NCBI GenBank assembly: GCA_015680685.1
Contig: MNCI01027315.1
Location: 174,389 to 222,648 of the forward strand
Direction of reading: 5' to 3'
Length of the DNA stretch: 48,260 nt
Source of the DNA: Gnetum montanum
Taxonomy: Eukaryota > Streptophyta > Gnetopsida > Gnetales > Gnetaceae
A program made the position numbers and the translations under genes. The notes beneath the pieces are model-generated. The model had not been told where the DNA came from and did no database searches. It worked only from the letters and a program-made list of their open reading frames with translations. Below are positions 10,011 through 22,560 of the stretch, one piece after another (the first letter of the stretch is position 1; every line of letters starts with the position of its first letter).

Positions 10011-12606
10011 AATTCTTTTCTTAGGGAGTGGTCTTGCCTTTATCCATTCTATGACTATTTTGGTGAGCATGATAGTTTGCATGTTTATATTTGATGATAA
10101 TGGAAGCTTACTGGTAAGAAGAGGATCTATGGTAGGAGAAGTTGGTCTCAATGAAGCTCTAATTCTACTAGCCTTTTCAGGACTTGTCCTAAAGAAAGGA
10201 CATTTCTTTGTCTAGCCTTTAGTGTTTTTGGTAAGATCCTCTTTTTGTATACTAATTTCCCTTATAGCTTTCTTTGCTATGATTGCAATGGTAGCTCCCC
10301 TTGCATAGTAGGTGGTGGCACTAGTGCTAAAGGATTTAGATGTTGATTTGAAGAATTAGTTGCTTGGAGATGCATGTATGAGTCCGTGTTGGTCCTTGGT
10401 GGCATTGGTCTGTGGTACTCAAGCAAAAAGTACTGTGGATTTTGAATAGTTGCATTTGTTAGTGAGATTGAACATTGGACGTAGTATCAATAAGGATTAG
10501 GTTACCGTTATGGATACTATTGACGTAGTGGTGGCATGACCCATGATTGGGGTTGTTGCCACTACTGCTAGTATTGTTCTTGTGGCTGTGGTAAAGCTCT
10601 ACTAAGATAGTATGTTGGTTGGAAGTTCTACCTATAGTTACCTTGATGATAAGGTAATCTTCTAGACATTTTTTTCTTAACAAATTTAGGATTGAGTGCA
10701 TATGCCCTTGTTTTCTATAAATGTGCCATTACTAGGCAACATCCCTTGGGATGTTTGTACTAACACATTATACATCCTTGCTCATTGTGGAGCTGGTGTT
10801 TGAACACTGAGACACTGTAGCAACTTTGCCTTTTTGTCCAAAATATTTCTTCTTTTTCTTGTCTTTTCCTTTTCCAAATGCTTGCTTTGTTTTCTCCTCC
10901 ATAATTTTTAAGGCTATGGTACATCTCTCATCAACTGAGTCCCTCATCTTTGCTACCTAGGTTGGTACATTGGCAATTGATTTTTGAATTGGTAGCATTT
11001 TCTTTTGGATTATGTGTTCCAAGGTTTTCTCTTCTTATGTGTCACAAAATCATGCATCTCTCTTTTGGATTGATGGATCTCTGTTATACTCCTTAGTTGA
11101 TTCTCTCTTACTCAACTCACCTTCTTCCTTTTCCACATGGTCAATTAATATCTGGGTTTGATGGGCAGTCAATTAAGATAATTGGCCTTGAGCATAAATC
11201 TCAAGGGTCTTTCTAGTTTTGTTTCAAAACCCATCTACAATGTGTCTTAGTTGCTCTTGTTATGAGAATCCATGGCTTGGGGATCTGTGCAGTAATGGAT
11301 AGTATCTACCCATTACTACATCAAGGGTTTTATGAGTCCCTTATTTTCATCCTTGAATTTATTTTCTTAAGTTAGATACCTATGAGTAAGTTTGATACTT
11401 ATCATTGAAGATCTCTAGCATGGTACTCCATCATCTGATTGATTCAGGTTCCAGTGATCTATACTAGCTCTCTATCTCCTTCACAAGTTTTCTTGGGAAT
11501 AACTTTAACTTTTGCTAATCACTTTCAATATTTTATAGGATGCAAGCATCATGGAAAGCTTGGAGGTGGTGTTGTGGATCAACATTATAACCACCTCCAA
11601 ATCTTGGCATGTTGTTCATATCAAGTTATTTGATACAGTTGTCCCTCATGTGCCTAGTTAGAATGTGTATAGCTTCCTGTATGTTAATGATGCTGTGAGT
11701 AGTCATCAGGGCTTCATCATCTTGATTAGGTTCATGCACTCAGCTATAGTAATAGCCCCTTCTTTGCTCATCCCTTTCATGATCTTTTCAATCCCTACAT
11801 CTTCTCTATTTGTACTCTTCATATTATGAATCAGAATGTCTTGAATGATGGTAATAATGGTCATGAGTCCTTCTTCCTTTACTATCATGGTCATTATACT
11901 TTTGCCTCCTTTTGTGAAAGTCATCTGATGATTGTGAGGATGTAGATGAGAAAATAGGAGAATGGTGTTGGCTTGTTCTCCTTTTTTAACTTTGATGTTC
12001 TTCCTTATGAGATCCAATAGGAACTCTTGACCTTGAGTCTTTGTGCCTTAAGTCTTTTTCCTTTCTTCTAAGTGTCTCTATTAAGTTAGAGTGTGATTGA
12101 TGCATGATAGGTTCCTCTAATTGGATGATAGACATTTGTGACTGGAACTCATGGTTTTGGTGGAGTTGTTCAGATATGAATTCTTCGTCATCAAGCTCTT
12201 CCAAGACAATAGGAGAGTTGACCTTCTTTCATTTGTTTTGATCATGCTTGGCCTCCATAACATTGTCTCTTCATAACTACTTTTTAGTGGGCTCATAAGG
12301 TCTAGTCATGTGTGTGGTCCAATGATACCCTTTAAGTGCTTCACTCAGTTTCATCCCCTTGAGAGTAGTTTGGAGTATGATGGATGCTAAACATTGTGGT
12401 GGTGAAACAATGTTCCATTGAAGATCTCTTCACCTTAATTGGTTGTCTTGATAAAAGATAAAGTTAAAATTAGGATAATAAGGATAGTGATGAGCATATG
12501 AGATCCTTGCCTACATTGGCATACTCTAATTCTCTTCTTCTTCTATTTTGTCATTGCTTATCTATAGTTCATTGGTAGGTAATAATGTATCCTTGCTTGA
12601 AGTCAT
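10011..12606 (-). pseudogene. Gag remnant of GP2
   Basis: The minus-strand ATG at 12606-12604 begins MTSSKDTLLPTNEL, matching the gag starts of GP3, GP4 and GP6 in position and in the Ser-rich opening. Next come a segment with YPNFNFIFYQDNQL (compare FILHQDEQL in GP6), an acidic piece (MEELDDEEFISEQLHQ, 12204), a charged region rich in R, H, D and S, and the gag core at about 11640-11050. The region near 10700-10450 is rich in N, H and S (NNTSSSGNNPNHGS). Stops and shifts break it throughout. Gag would form the particle that packages the element RNA. Confidence 0.65.
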
Positions 12607-12722
12607 GCTATATTTTTAAGGCATTTTTTTTAAGTGTGCTTTCCTTAGAGTTATGAATTTTTAACATTTAATTCTGATGCAATGAACTTTGTGAAATTAA
12701 TTACTTAGCATACATTGACTTG

Positions 12723-12740
12723 TCATCGACAATAGTACCA
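12723..12740 (-). other. Primer-binding site of GP2
   Basis: On the minus strand TGGTACTATTGTCGATGA follows the LTR end by one base. It is a decayed relative of the site at 47177, which resembles the tRNA-Asp type used by Athila elements. Position relative to the LTR is the main evidence. Confidence 0.65.
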
Positions 12741-12741
12741 A

Positions 12742-13576
12742 TGATGAGCGATGGAGCAATCCAACATCCAACCATATAAGTTAAGAGTGTTCATGCATAG
12801 GTCAATCGTAATCTATGAATGAGGTAATGTGATTATACTAGTAATTGGTTTGAGTTCGTGACCATTGTCTTCCAATGTGGAGCTAGTATAAGCTATGTGT
12901 AAGGTTTAGCTCATAGTGAGGTTTATGATATGTTGATGTTGATTGGCCATCTGGCTCCTAGCATACATGATAAAGTGTGAAAATAATTCTAAGTCTAAGG
13001 AAAATAGTAACAGTCTATTCTAGCCTAACGTGATGGATATCTGGTCCTGATTTGTTAGACATGCCTTAGACTCATGCAGTTACCAGTGGGATTACCAAGT
13101 GTACCACTACTAAGCAAATCAAGTGATAACACTACTAGGTTACCAGATAACTACACTTAGCATTTTGAAATTAGTCATATCCATTTTGCATAACAATAGT
13201 GAAAATAAAGTGCGTGGAATAGTAAACATTAACTAGGAAATTAGTCATTTGAAATTACCAGATAACTACACTTAGCATTTGAAATTAGTCATATCCATTT
13301 TTCGTAACAACAGTGAAAATAAATTGCATGGAATAGTAAACATTAACTAGGAAAACATTTAAGTGAAAAAGTTAAACATTATTCTAGGTAAATTGTAAAG
13401 AAACTAAGAGGATGCTATAATGGTGAAAAGTAATCTCGATCTTTATTGACGGTTACACTTGTGTCCAAGTACAAGATGCTTGAATAAAGACTATCTACAT
13501 CACTCTACACCACACTATGGGCACACATTACTAAGTACTTATAGCTAAAATCGCAAAACAAACTACAAGAGTTATG
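12742..13576 (-). repeat. GP2 5' LTR, truncated
   Basis: The left edge TGATGAGCGATGG is the 3' end of the LTR read in reverse. To the right it has the conserved GCTTGAATAAAGAC segment and AGTACTTATAGC...AACTACAAGAG. It breaks off at about 13576, before the TATA-like box, so U3 is lost. An internal piece of about 60 bases (TTAGCATTTGAAATTAGTCATATCC region) is duplicated at 13160 and 13270. Confidence 0.75.
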
Positions 13577-15540
13577 CTCAAGGATGGATTGAAATTTTGA
13601 AGGATGGATTATAATTTTTTCTTAATGATTAACCCTTTCTCAATCCTTGGCTTAAAATTTGAAAACATTTTAGCATTTAAGCTCAAGGTGATTTCATAAT
13701 AATGTTTTCCAAGGATCCAAGGTAACTAAAATCATCAATTTGTTCAAGTTATTTTGATTATTTTTACTATTAGTTACCATAATGTTTGAAAATAGGGTGT
13801 TAGAAAAATTTTAAGAATTAAATTCTTAGCCCCCCATAATAAATGAGCTCAACTCTAGAAGGTCACAAGTTTTCAAACAACTAAAACCAAAGGTTTGGTT
13901 CATAAGATGGCCAAGGAATATTGAATTTGAAGGATAGCTCAATATACAAGTATTAGAAATTAATTGAAATTGATGAGAAGTAATTCTAAAATCATGCATA
14001 AAGTTCAAGATGTTTTCCATGATGTTTTGAAAGATGTAATGTTTCAGTTTAGAGCTATGATCAACAAAAGTCATGCAAGTGGATCCTTTGCTAAAGTAGG
14101 CATCTATCATAATTCCCTTGCATAACCTCTTCTATAGATGTCCATGGGTACCTTAGAAGTTAACTATAGATCATGTCTTTATTTCAAACAACACACAAGC
14201 ACCTTGGTTTGGATCATGTACTATACTATACAAACCTATTAGGTTCATAATTGCATGTAACAGTGAGATGAATAATGGAATGAGAAGGGATTGCAAAGAT
14301 TGGAATGTGAGATACCTAACCATGTTTTCAATAGGTTCTTGTGTCAATTATGATTAAGATGATCATCATACCTATTTTTCCAACTTTCAAACTAAGTCCA
14401 TACCATTAATAATGGCTTTGCATTGATGTGTTCCTTTTTTCCTACCATCATGAGTCCACAACAAGAATAAAGAATGAGCATCACTCCAAAAAAAGAGAAA
14501 GAAAAGAGAAGAAAAAGGTAGTTTTAGAGATTATTGAGGAAGAAATTTGGGCCTTATTAAGAGGGGTGCCTTTACGCATGGGTAACATATCTTTCTAGTC
14601 CCATAACTAGTGCTTGTATCTTAAGATATCTTTAGAGAGTTGTGCCTTGAATTCCCATTGTTTTTTCCTTTTTTCCTATCTCTCTTTTTTTCTTTTTGTT
14701 TTTTTTTTGTTTTTTTGGGAACCACACATTATAAGGACATAATTCCTTTATGGTCGATAGTAAGAGTGATAATACGTTCCCTAAGGAGTCATAGGCCACA
14801 AAAATGAAGTCAAGAAGAGAACCAAACAAATCCCCTTAAGGTCACACCCTTTTCCATTCCCACTTGATCTTTCTCCTTTTCTTCAAGGCATAATGATCAC
14901 TAGTTTATTTTAGTTTCATGTGAGAAGAATCATATTTCTTTCATGATAAGGATATTTTATTTAAAGAAACTAGAGGGATGGATGATATGGTCTCATTGCA
15001 TTACATAATTATTTACCCAATCATCTTGATAGCATAGAACAAAGACCTAACACATACTGTTGACTTCTATATTATGACTAACAATCTTATTAACAAAAAA
15101 CATAGGAAACAGTCATAAAACATAAAGGAAATGAATCAAGAAAAGATGAAATTATAAAGAAAAGAGAAAACTATAAAGAAAAAAAGTAAGAAGAAATGAA
15201 AAACATATTAAGAATTGAAAATTTTTGAAGAAATAGGAAAATAATAAAAAATTGTAAAACCAAAAGTGAAAACACACTTATTAGTTCTTGATTCAAGATG
15301 AGGCATATCCCCCATGACTAAACTCATGTGTGATTATTTAGAAAATGGACAGCACATTCCCTTGGTTATACACCATAATTGTTCCATTTATGATCTTTAG
15401 TGATTTAGGTTTTCACTTGTTAGCACATTTAACATTGATGATAAATAGGTTTCAATCATTTGGTGATATATATTTCATTGGACTAGAAGGTATTTTCCTT
15501 TTAGGGGGTCTAGATATGTTTCCTTTTTGACTTCTGATTT
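13577..15540 (-). other. GP3 non-coding 3' part
   Basis: No credible gene. 14150-15000 can be aligned by eye with 8030-8780 of GP2. It includes an A-rich purine run (14485-14518), a T-rich run (14660-14718) and the A-rich repeat 15080-15260. Small ORFs here are not supported by any motif. Confidence 0.5.
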
Positions 15541-18095
15541 TAGTTCTTGGGTCTCCTTGTTTAACATCTTCTTTTAGTATATAGTTAAAGTGTAAGATGT
15601 CTTTCTCTATGTTCTATGTTTGGTTCATTTTCTTAGGACTAGAACTAATAAGTGGGTTGGATATTTCCATGCATCTTTTGAATGATTTGGTATTCTCATT
15701 CTTAAGCCACTGAGTATCTTTTAGTTTAGTGACTATTGTGTAGACTCGGTTTTTCATACATACTTGTTCCTCAAGTTTGTTATGGATTGGTATAGGGATT
15801 GTTTTATTACTTTGAAATTTTAGTCCATAATTACATCCTTTATCATTATTAATAATGCATGGAATTTTTTTTCTCTAGAGTGATAAGTTCATCTTTTATG
15901 TACTGTGTTGGAGTGATAATGGTTGTTGACTTTTGCATAGGCTTAGGAGACATTGTTTTTGTGAGAAAGGGCATTGCACTAGATTGGCCTTGTGCTAGTC
16001 TTGATGAGCTAGTAGCTCTACTAGTTTTATTCACTTCTTCTGGAACTATCCAAAAGAAATAATGTTTCTAAGACTTATGCTTAGATCCACTAACATTATC
16101 ATTTACTTATATGTTGATGACACAAGTGGAATTTTTCTGTTGAGGTTGTGGTGCCAATCCTTCTTATATTATTGGTGGTGACATATGTTATAGGGGAGTA
16201 TAAGAGTATGAAGGATGTGATGGATGATGGGAGGCATGAGATGGTGATCCCATAACATATGTTGTGGGTTGATGGTATTTACAAAAGTAGTAGTAATGAG
16301 TTAAGGCATTGGAAGTATAACCAGCAAGAAAAACATGTTGTTGAATATAATACCCATAAGAATCCATCTGGTGATAGGGATATTGCTGGTTGATTAATGA
16401 CATCCCCCATGACTATGGGTTTTACCACTATCGTTGATAGTATTCTTGAGGTTGATAAAACATCCGACTAGGGTAATATTGTTGGTTGTAGGAGTATCCA
16501 TAATTACCTTGTGGGTAAGGTAATCTCCTAACTTTTCTATGAACTTGGGATTTAAAGCAAAAGCCCCAAAATCTAGTAGATGTAACATAATTGGGCAATA
16601 GCCCTTTGGATGTTCATATTTATGGATGTCACATCCATCTTTCTCCTTTGTATTTGAGTCTGCAACCTCGTATACTACAAGTATTTTTCCTTTTTTCCAA
16701 TAAGTGTCCTTACCTGTTTACTTGTTCTTTTTCCTCCTTTTATTTTGACCACTTGATTCTATTTCCATTACCTTTGCCTATATGATTTTCAAGTTGATTG
16801 TAACTTTTTCATTCATCAACTTCCACATCTTATTTGCCCTTTCTTTAGTCTCAATCATAGAATTTTGTATTTGCAACATTTTGTGGGAAATCAACTTATC
16901 AAGAGCTACCTCTTTTTCTTGATCATAAATATGGATCTCTTTTTTATGAAGAGTTGGATCCCAGTTATATTCCTCTACACTCTCTCTTTTACACAACTCT
17001 CTTTATTCGTTTACCACCTATTCAATTAGCCTTTGTATCCAATGGGCTCTTAGCTTTGATAATTTTCCTTGGGCATAGGTTCCAAGAGTCTTCCTTGTTT
17101 TGTTAAAAAGCCCATCTATGATGTGATGAAGTTGCTCTTTTGAGAAAATCCATGGTTTGGGCATCTATGTAGTAGAGAATAGTATTTGTCTAAGAATACA
17201 TCTAGGGATTCATGGGTTTATTACTTCCAACTTAGATTTTTTTTCTTAAATTAGATACTCTTGAATAGATTTGCTATTTTTCATTGAAGAGCTCAAGCAT
17301 TTTGGACCATCGATGGGTTGAATTTGGTTCCAATGATCTATACTAACTTTTAGCTTCTTCTATTAGTATCCTAGGAAAGATCTTAAGCTTTTTCCACTTA
17401 CTTTTTATATTTTGGAAGGTGTAGACATCATCAAAGACATGTAAATAATGTTATGAATCAGAATTGTAGCCTCTCTCAAATTTAAGAATGTTATTCATAT
17501 CAACTCATTTGATGTGAATTTTTCTTCAATGCCTTTGGGGTATTATAAATATCTCCAAGATATGTACCATGCCTCTAGAAGCCAACAAGGGTTCATCATC
17601 ATCAAACATGTCATGGTGATAATCTCTATTTCTATTTCTCTAATTATGATGATCTTGTCAATCCTATATTTGATACCTTGTATCTTGTCTTTGATTTTCA
17701 TTTCTATCTCTATTGTGATCCATTAGTGGAGCTCTGTCTTCATACCTATGTTAATCTTCATCAAAACTAGATGCTATAAAGGCAAAGAAAGATGGTAAAC
17801 TAGGAGACTTGTAATGGCTTCTATATCTTTCCCTATGATCCCTTGGTTCATCTCTTATAAGTTTGTAGGAGGTCCTAGGCCTTAAGGCCCTCATTATTCT
17901 AGGACTTGTTTCATTCTCTCTAGAGTTATTCTTAATAGTTGAATGTAGTCTTTGAATATAGTAAGGATTAGAATGAGCATATGAGACCCTTGCTTGTAGT
18001 GGTTCCCTCTAATTTTCTTCAATATAGATCCTATCATTACTACTATGAGTGTTCTCATCCTGTGATGGACTAGAGGCCCTATGTGAAGAAGGCAT
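15541..18095 (-). pseudogene. Gag remnant of GP3 with protease deleted
   Basis: The minus-strand ATG at 18095 begins MPSSHRASSPSQDENTHSSN, with a TAG soon after. A region rich in R, E, D and H follows (RIMRALRPRTSYKLIRDE), then the gag core near 17500-16980 and a Y/H-rich segment near 16400-16190. Left of about 15850 the sequence jumps to the equivalent of the GP2 tail (compare 15660-15830 with 9460-9640). The protease coding part, about 400 bases in GP2, is absent. Confidence 0.6.
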
Positions 18096-18210
18096 GTTCA
18101 TAATTAAGAATGTGTGTGTGAATTAAAATATTAATTTTCCTAAAAGATAAATCATTAATGCTTTTAACAACAATTGTTTATAATATAACTAATCTACATC
18201 ACTGGCACCA

Positions 18211-18228
18211 TCCCCAACAATAGTGCTA
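18211..18228 (-). other. Primer-binding site of GP3
   Basis: The minus strand reads TAGCACTATTGTTGGGGA, one base from the LTR end. It differs from the GP6 site (TGGCACCATTGCTGGGGA) only by G-to-A or C-to-T type changes. Confidence 0.75.
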
Positions 18229-18229
18229 A

Positions 18230-19202
18230 TGATGAGCACTGAGTATCCCCTATGCACAACCATATGAATTACAAGTATTCACATGCAATCTAGTTGAATT
18301 CTGTGAATGGAACTAGTGTGGTATTTGGATTGTTAAGCATTGATCACAAGTCACTATTTTCTCACTTGGACTAGTGGTAGCTTTATCACGTATGGTTTAG
18401 TCTAAAGTGAGGCATATGGTTATTAATATTATGTGGCTAAGGCTAAATTATATATAAGTATGAAAATCAATTATTTAATCTAATTAATAATGAGAAGATA
18501 AATCCTAAACTATCCTAAGGGTGATAAGTATCCATTCTTAGCTTGTTGTACACATCTAAAACTCACATACCCACTGTTAAAAATACCAAGTGTTATGCTA
18601 CTAGGCAAATCAAGTAATAACACTGCTAGAATTACCAAGTGAATATGTGTTTATGCTTGAAACTCGTCACGCTCATTTCAACAATTGATTAATATGCATA
18701 AAAATATAAATATTAATTAAGTATATTAAAAGTAAATTGCATTAAAAGTATATCTATTCTAAGTCAAAGTGCTACAATGAATATGAATCAATCTTAGTCA
18801 TATTGCCATTTATGGAATGTGTCTAGGTACCATGCTACTTAAATAAGACACTGTAAAATTGACTCAAATTTACACTTTGGGCAATCACTGACTATTTTCT
18901 AAGATTACAGAACAAAACTACAAGATTTTGGCTACACTATTGACCAAATGGTGCCAAATATGTAGCAAGTGCTTACATATCTATAAGCAAATACAGGCAT
19001 TGCATCGATGGAGATGTGTTAACTCATTTGATTATGTTAATGTAGCCAAGTTATAGTAGATGTGATTTAGCATCTACGATGTAGCAACCAACTAAGATGC
19101 ATTGATACAAATGGTACAACTCTAGATGCGATGTAGCATCTACAATATAACATCTACAATATCTTAGTCGACTGATACACTTGACAAAATGATGCTTTAT
19201 CA
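18230..19202 (-). repeat. GP3 5' LTR, complete (973 bp)
   Basis: Left edge TGATGAGCACTGAGTATCCCC; right edge ...GCTTTATCA, i.e. TGATAAAGC on the minus strand. The usual family skeleton is recognisable. Its U3 (about 19010-19190) has no GATATC cluster. It is filled instead with units like GATGTAGCATCTAC and CATCTACAATAT. Confidence 0.75.
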
Positions 19203-21426
19203 TATCCCTACAATTTAACTACTTGACATATCAAGTTTTATCACTTGTTCTCTATTTTATTTGAAAGCTTCAGTGTGTAATTATTTTTCTACAATAAGAG
19301 GATAACTAAGATCTCTGTTTAGGAGTTAAATATCAAATGTTTAAAGATGTTACTTTTAAATTATAGCTTTAAGCAAGAAATCTTCTAGTAAAAGTTGAAC
19401 AGTTAATTTGTCTGCTAAAGTGTTAGTTTCTTTTTCTTTTGAAGGCTCTAGTTGGAGAAGCCATCAGCTTTTATTTATTAGTTTTAATTAATGTTTGTTT
19501 TTATCTTTAGAGAGATTTGTTCTTCTCTTTATAAGAAATTCTTTGGTAAGAAGTAAAAACCCATGGGGGAGTTTTTGAACAAGAATAAGGCCTAATTCTT
19601 TTCCTATCCTAAAGGGAATATTTTTTAGGATTAGTTATAAGTAGGGTGTGAATTTGAAGAGTACTAATACTTCTTAGTATTTTTCTATTGATAAGTTGTT
19701 TAGGTTTTTGCTCTACATGCTTCACTAAATAAGAGCTTAAGTGTAAGATTGCATATCATCAAGAATGACTTCATTGATACTTGGTTGAAACTTGTTACAA
19801 AATTTTGATGTCCATTTTCAAGTATGCTGAGCAACAAGATACTAAAACAAACATGAGAAAATGATTCTTCACTTCTATCAAGAGAACATTAAAGAGAAAT
19901 ATTTTTCACATGTTTAAGATTAGTGCTAATAGGAAGACCTTGATGAATAAGTTACCATAAAAAAATATCAATTTTAGGAAATGTAGGACCTCTCCAAATA
20001 TCTTTCATTTTCTACATCCAAAAGTGTAATGATAATTACATTTTCTAGGCCTTATTGAATTTTTATGAATAAAATCATTCTTTGTAAGAAACTCATATGC
20101 AAATTTCAAATGAAAAGCAAAAACATATATGCCATCATTTTAAAAAATACCTAAAAAAAATTAATGCAAATTATTGTCAACTTTAAATAAATTCTTAATA
20201 TTAGAAATTAATTTTTCAAAGTTAGTTTCCCTCTTTCTATTCAAACCATAGAGGCTCGAAACTTCATTCCATGTAACCCATCTATTAGGCATATGCATAC
20301 AAGAAACTATAGTGATGTTAAATCTTCTTCAAGTGGTACACATTCTAGATGCATTAGTATCCTAAGATTCTTCATTAAAAGGAAGCCACCATAGGCTAAT
20401 TTGATTAAGCATATCTTCTAAAATTGTAATATGATTATTGTTCCAATAGTTACTAATCTTACATCATGTTTTCCAAGTTTTTTAAAGAATTGGAGAATCA
20501 AGAATAGAAATGACCTAAGGAAAAAGAAGACAACCAATTGGTATTATTCTTAGCTTTTTTTTTTTGCATAAATCTATTTCTTAAAAGGAACATCTAAATA
20601 CCATCTTCATTAATGCACTTTACAATCCATTTTGCAACAAAAGAAATACCTTGGTTATAATAATTAATGAGGTGAATTCCTTCATTTTTCTTACTACTAA
20701 TGCAAATATCCCAAGCAACTCTAAAAAATATTTTCTATCCTGCTTAGAAAACCAAAGAAATTGATGGATAATACAATCAATTCTCTCATAAAAAGTTTTA
20801 GAAGGATCCCAACAACTGAAGTAATAAATATGAGTTGATTAAAGTATTTTCTTAATAACTAAAACTTTGCTAGAAAGGGTGAGCCTTTTGTTTTTCTATC
20901 TATCAAGCTTCTTTTCAGTTTTATTAACCACATAGTTCCAAAAAATAGTAGTATTAGGCTCAAAAGGAAAAGGTATTTCTAAAATTTTGAAGATAGAATC
21001 TTTTTTCAATATTTTCCAAGGCTTGAGAGTAATCCATTCATCAATATTACCATTATAATGAATAATAGATTTTTGCTAATTGATTTGAGAGTGAGATAAG
21101 ATGTAGTAATGCTCCACTCTAGCTAAAAGCATATTGATATGTTCCAGAGAATTGTTAATCATAAAAAGGAATCATATGTAAAGTGCATATTAATAAATTA
21201 CATCCCTTGATCATTAATTAAAATTCTCATAATGAAATTACTTTGTAGATCATAATGCGTATTATTTGAAAAAAACTCTACAACAACAACAAAAAGAAAG
21301 GAGTGAGAGGACAATCTTGATGAACTGACTGTTGAAGAGAAAAGGAGGAACTTAATCCAAAATTAGTAGCAACTTGAGCATTAGCATTAGTGAGCAAGGT
21401 ATGAATAAGTCAAATCAAATAATCAT
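19203..21426 (-). mobile_element. LINE (L1-like) fragment, 3' part
   Basis: On the minus strand, with many stops, I can read the end of a non-LTR reverse transcriptase. LLARVEHYYILSHSQIN lies at about 21120, GNIDEWITLKPWKILK at about 21050, LEIPFPFEPNTTIFWNYV at about 20980, and WKNKRLTLSSKVLVIKKIL at about 20900-20850. The zinc-knuckle-like region (KDIWRGPTFPKIDIFLW, about 20012-19960) follows. These are the regions after the catalytic motif in plant L1 elements, so the catalytic part itself is missing. The 3' region 19215-19640 is alignable with 43970-44860. The right end abuts a GP LTR at 21427. Confidence 0.7.
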
Positions 21427-22076
21427 TGATGAGCAATGGGTACCCCTACACCCAACCATACAAATCACAAGCATTCACACACGATTTGGTCAAATTCTGT
21501 ATATGGGACTAGTTATGGCATCTAGATCGTTAAGCATTGATCATAGGATGTTGTCTTCCCACTTGGAGTAATGGTAGCTTTATCACATATGATTTAGTCC
21601 AAAGTGAGGCATATGATAATTGATGTTTTTTAACCTTTAATACTCCAAGTTGTGAACATGATGATAGTCAAGAATAACAATCTAATTCTAAGTAATGATT
21701 ATAATGTAAATCTACTCTAGCCTAGAGCGATGAGCATATGGTCCTTACTTGCCATACACGTCTTAGGCTCATGTAATTATTATTGGGTTACCAAGCGTTA
21801 TGCTACTAGATGAACCAAGCAATAACACTATTAGAATTACCAAAAAATTACTCTTAAACACTTGAAACTAGTCATATTCATTCTGCTTTACTAATGAACA
21901 AGTGAAGTAATATACTTGGAAATGTAAATGATTAAACTAAGAAAATAGTAAAAACTATGTTAAGTAAAATACTAAAACTAAGTGAATGCTACAATGATAA
22001 AAAGCAATCTTGATCTTTATTTCTAGACATGAACTATGCCCAAGTACCCTTCACTCAAATAAAGATTCCGTAGAAT
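21427..22076 (-). repeat. GP-family LTR fragment
   Basis: Left edge TGATGAGCAATGGGTACCCC is the family LTR end in reverse. The body matches 18230-18900, including TTGTCTTCCCACTTGGA and AATCTTGATCTTTATT, and it breaks off near CTCAAATAAAGATTCC at about 22076. No primer-binding site lies to its left, so it is not a 5' LTR. It may be a 3' LTR relic or an unrelated insertion. Confidence 0.65.
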
Positions 22077-22560
22077 TGCTCATATTAAAGAATCATAGTA
22101 GGAGTAGCCGAGGTGATCATAGCTCATATAAAAAATCATTCAACATCACCATTGTGTTGTCAAGTGACCTTCAGGAGTAAGAGACACTCAAATGCTTGTT
22201 GAATCCTTAGTGAATCCTAGGAAACATGAGAACATACTTGACATATTGCTACAGATAAGATAGGTCATGCATAATTTGTTTGATATCCCAAGTGATATCA
22301 CTATAGCGTAGCCTAAACTGATCACCGCTAAGGAAAAGTTGGTTACAACAAAGACCAAGATGGAGCATGCCTAAAATGATGTTCAAAAACTACAAGCAGA
22401 GCCCATGATCTTAAGAGTAGAAAGATGATATCTCATGTAGTTTGTGGTACTTGATCAACTTGACCAATTTCAAATAGATCATGTGAATCACCTCATCAAC
22501 CAAAACATGAAGATGGAGCAAGACAAGGAGAAGGTGATATGGGATGTAGATCATTAAAGT
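22077..22560 (+). pseudogene. Coiled-coil part of the extra ORF (GP5), plus strand
   Basis: Plus-strand reading gives QKLQAEPMILRVER, then FVVLDQLDQFQIDHVNHLIN and MKMEQDKEKV. The equivalent in GP2 on the minus strand near 5400-5300 is LDQLERFRIEQVNHLI. Spacing and order agree over about 400 bases (GP2 5690-5290). It contains several stops. It shows that the extra ORF belongs to more than one copy. It probably belongs to the same plus-strand element as 40842-41729, now separated by the GP4 insertion and a deletion; that link is inferred. Confidence 0.6.

Larger units (their letters stand above)
3856..13576 (-). mobile_element. GP2: most complete gag-protease element
   Basis: Read on the minus strand: 5' LTR (13576-12742, U3 missing), primer-binding site (12740-12723), gag (12606 to about 10010), protease and tail (about 10010-9309), T-rich spacer (9165-8880), conserved G-rich block (8009-7986), extra ORF (7065 to about 4380), 3' untranslated region, and the first part of the 3' LTR (4127-3856). 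The 8.6 kb internal region has no reverse transcriptase, RNase H or integrase motif. It looks like a non-autonomous element that would borrow its polymerase. Many stops interrupt all reading frames. Confidence 0.75.
13577..19202 (-). mobile_element. GP3: truncated gag element
   Basis: On the minus strand: complete 5' LTR (19202-18230), primer-binding site (18228-18211), gag (18095 to about 15870), the tail region without a protease, T-rich spacer, decayed G-rich block (14101-14078) and unassigned 3' sequence to about 13577. The extra ORF, 3' end and 3' LTR are missing, and the break joins it directly to the truncated 5' LTR of GP2. A deletion spanning both ends would explain both losses. Confidence 0.65.
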
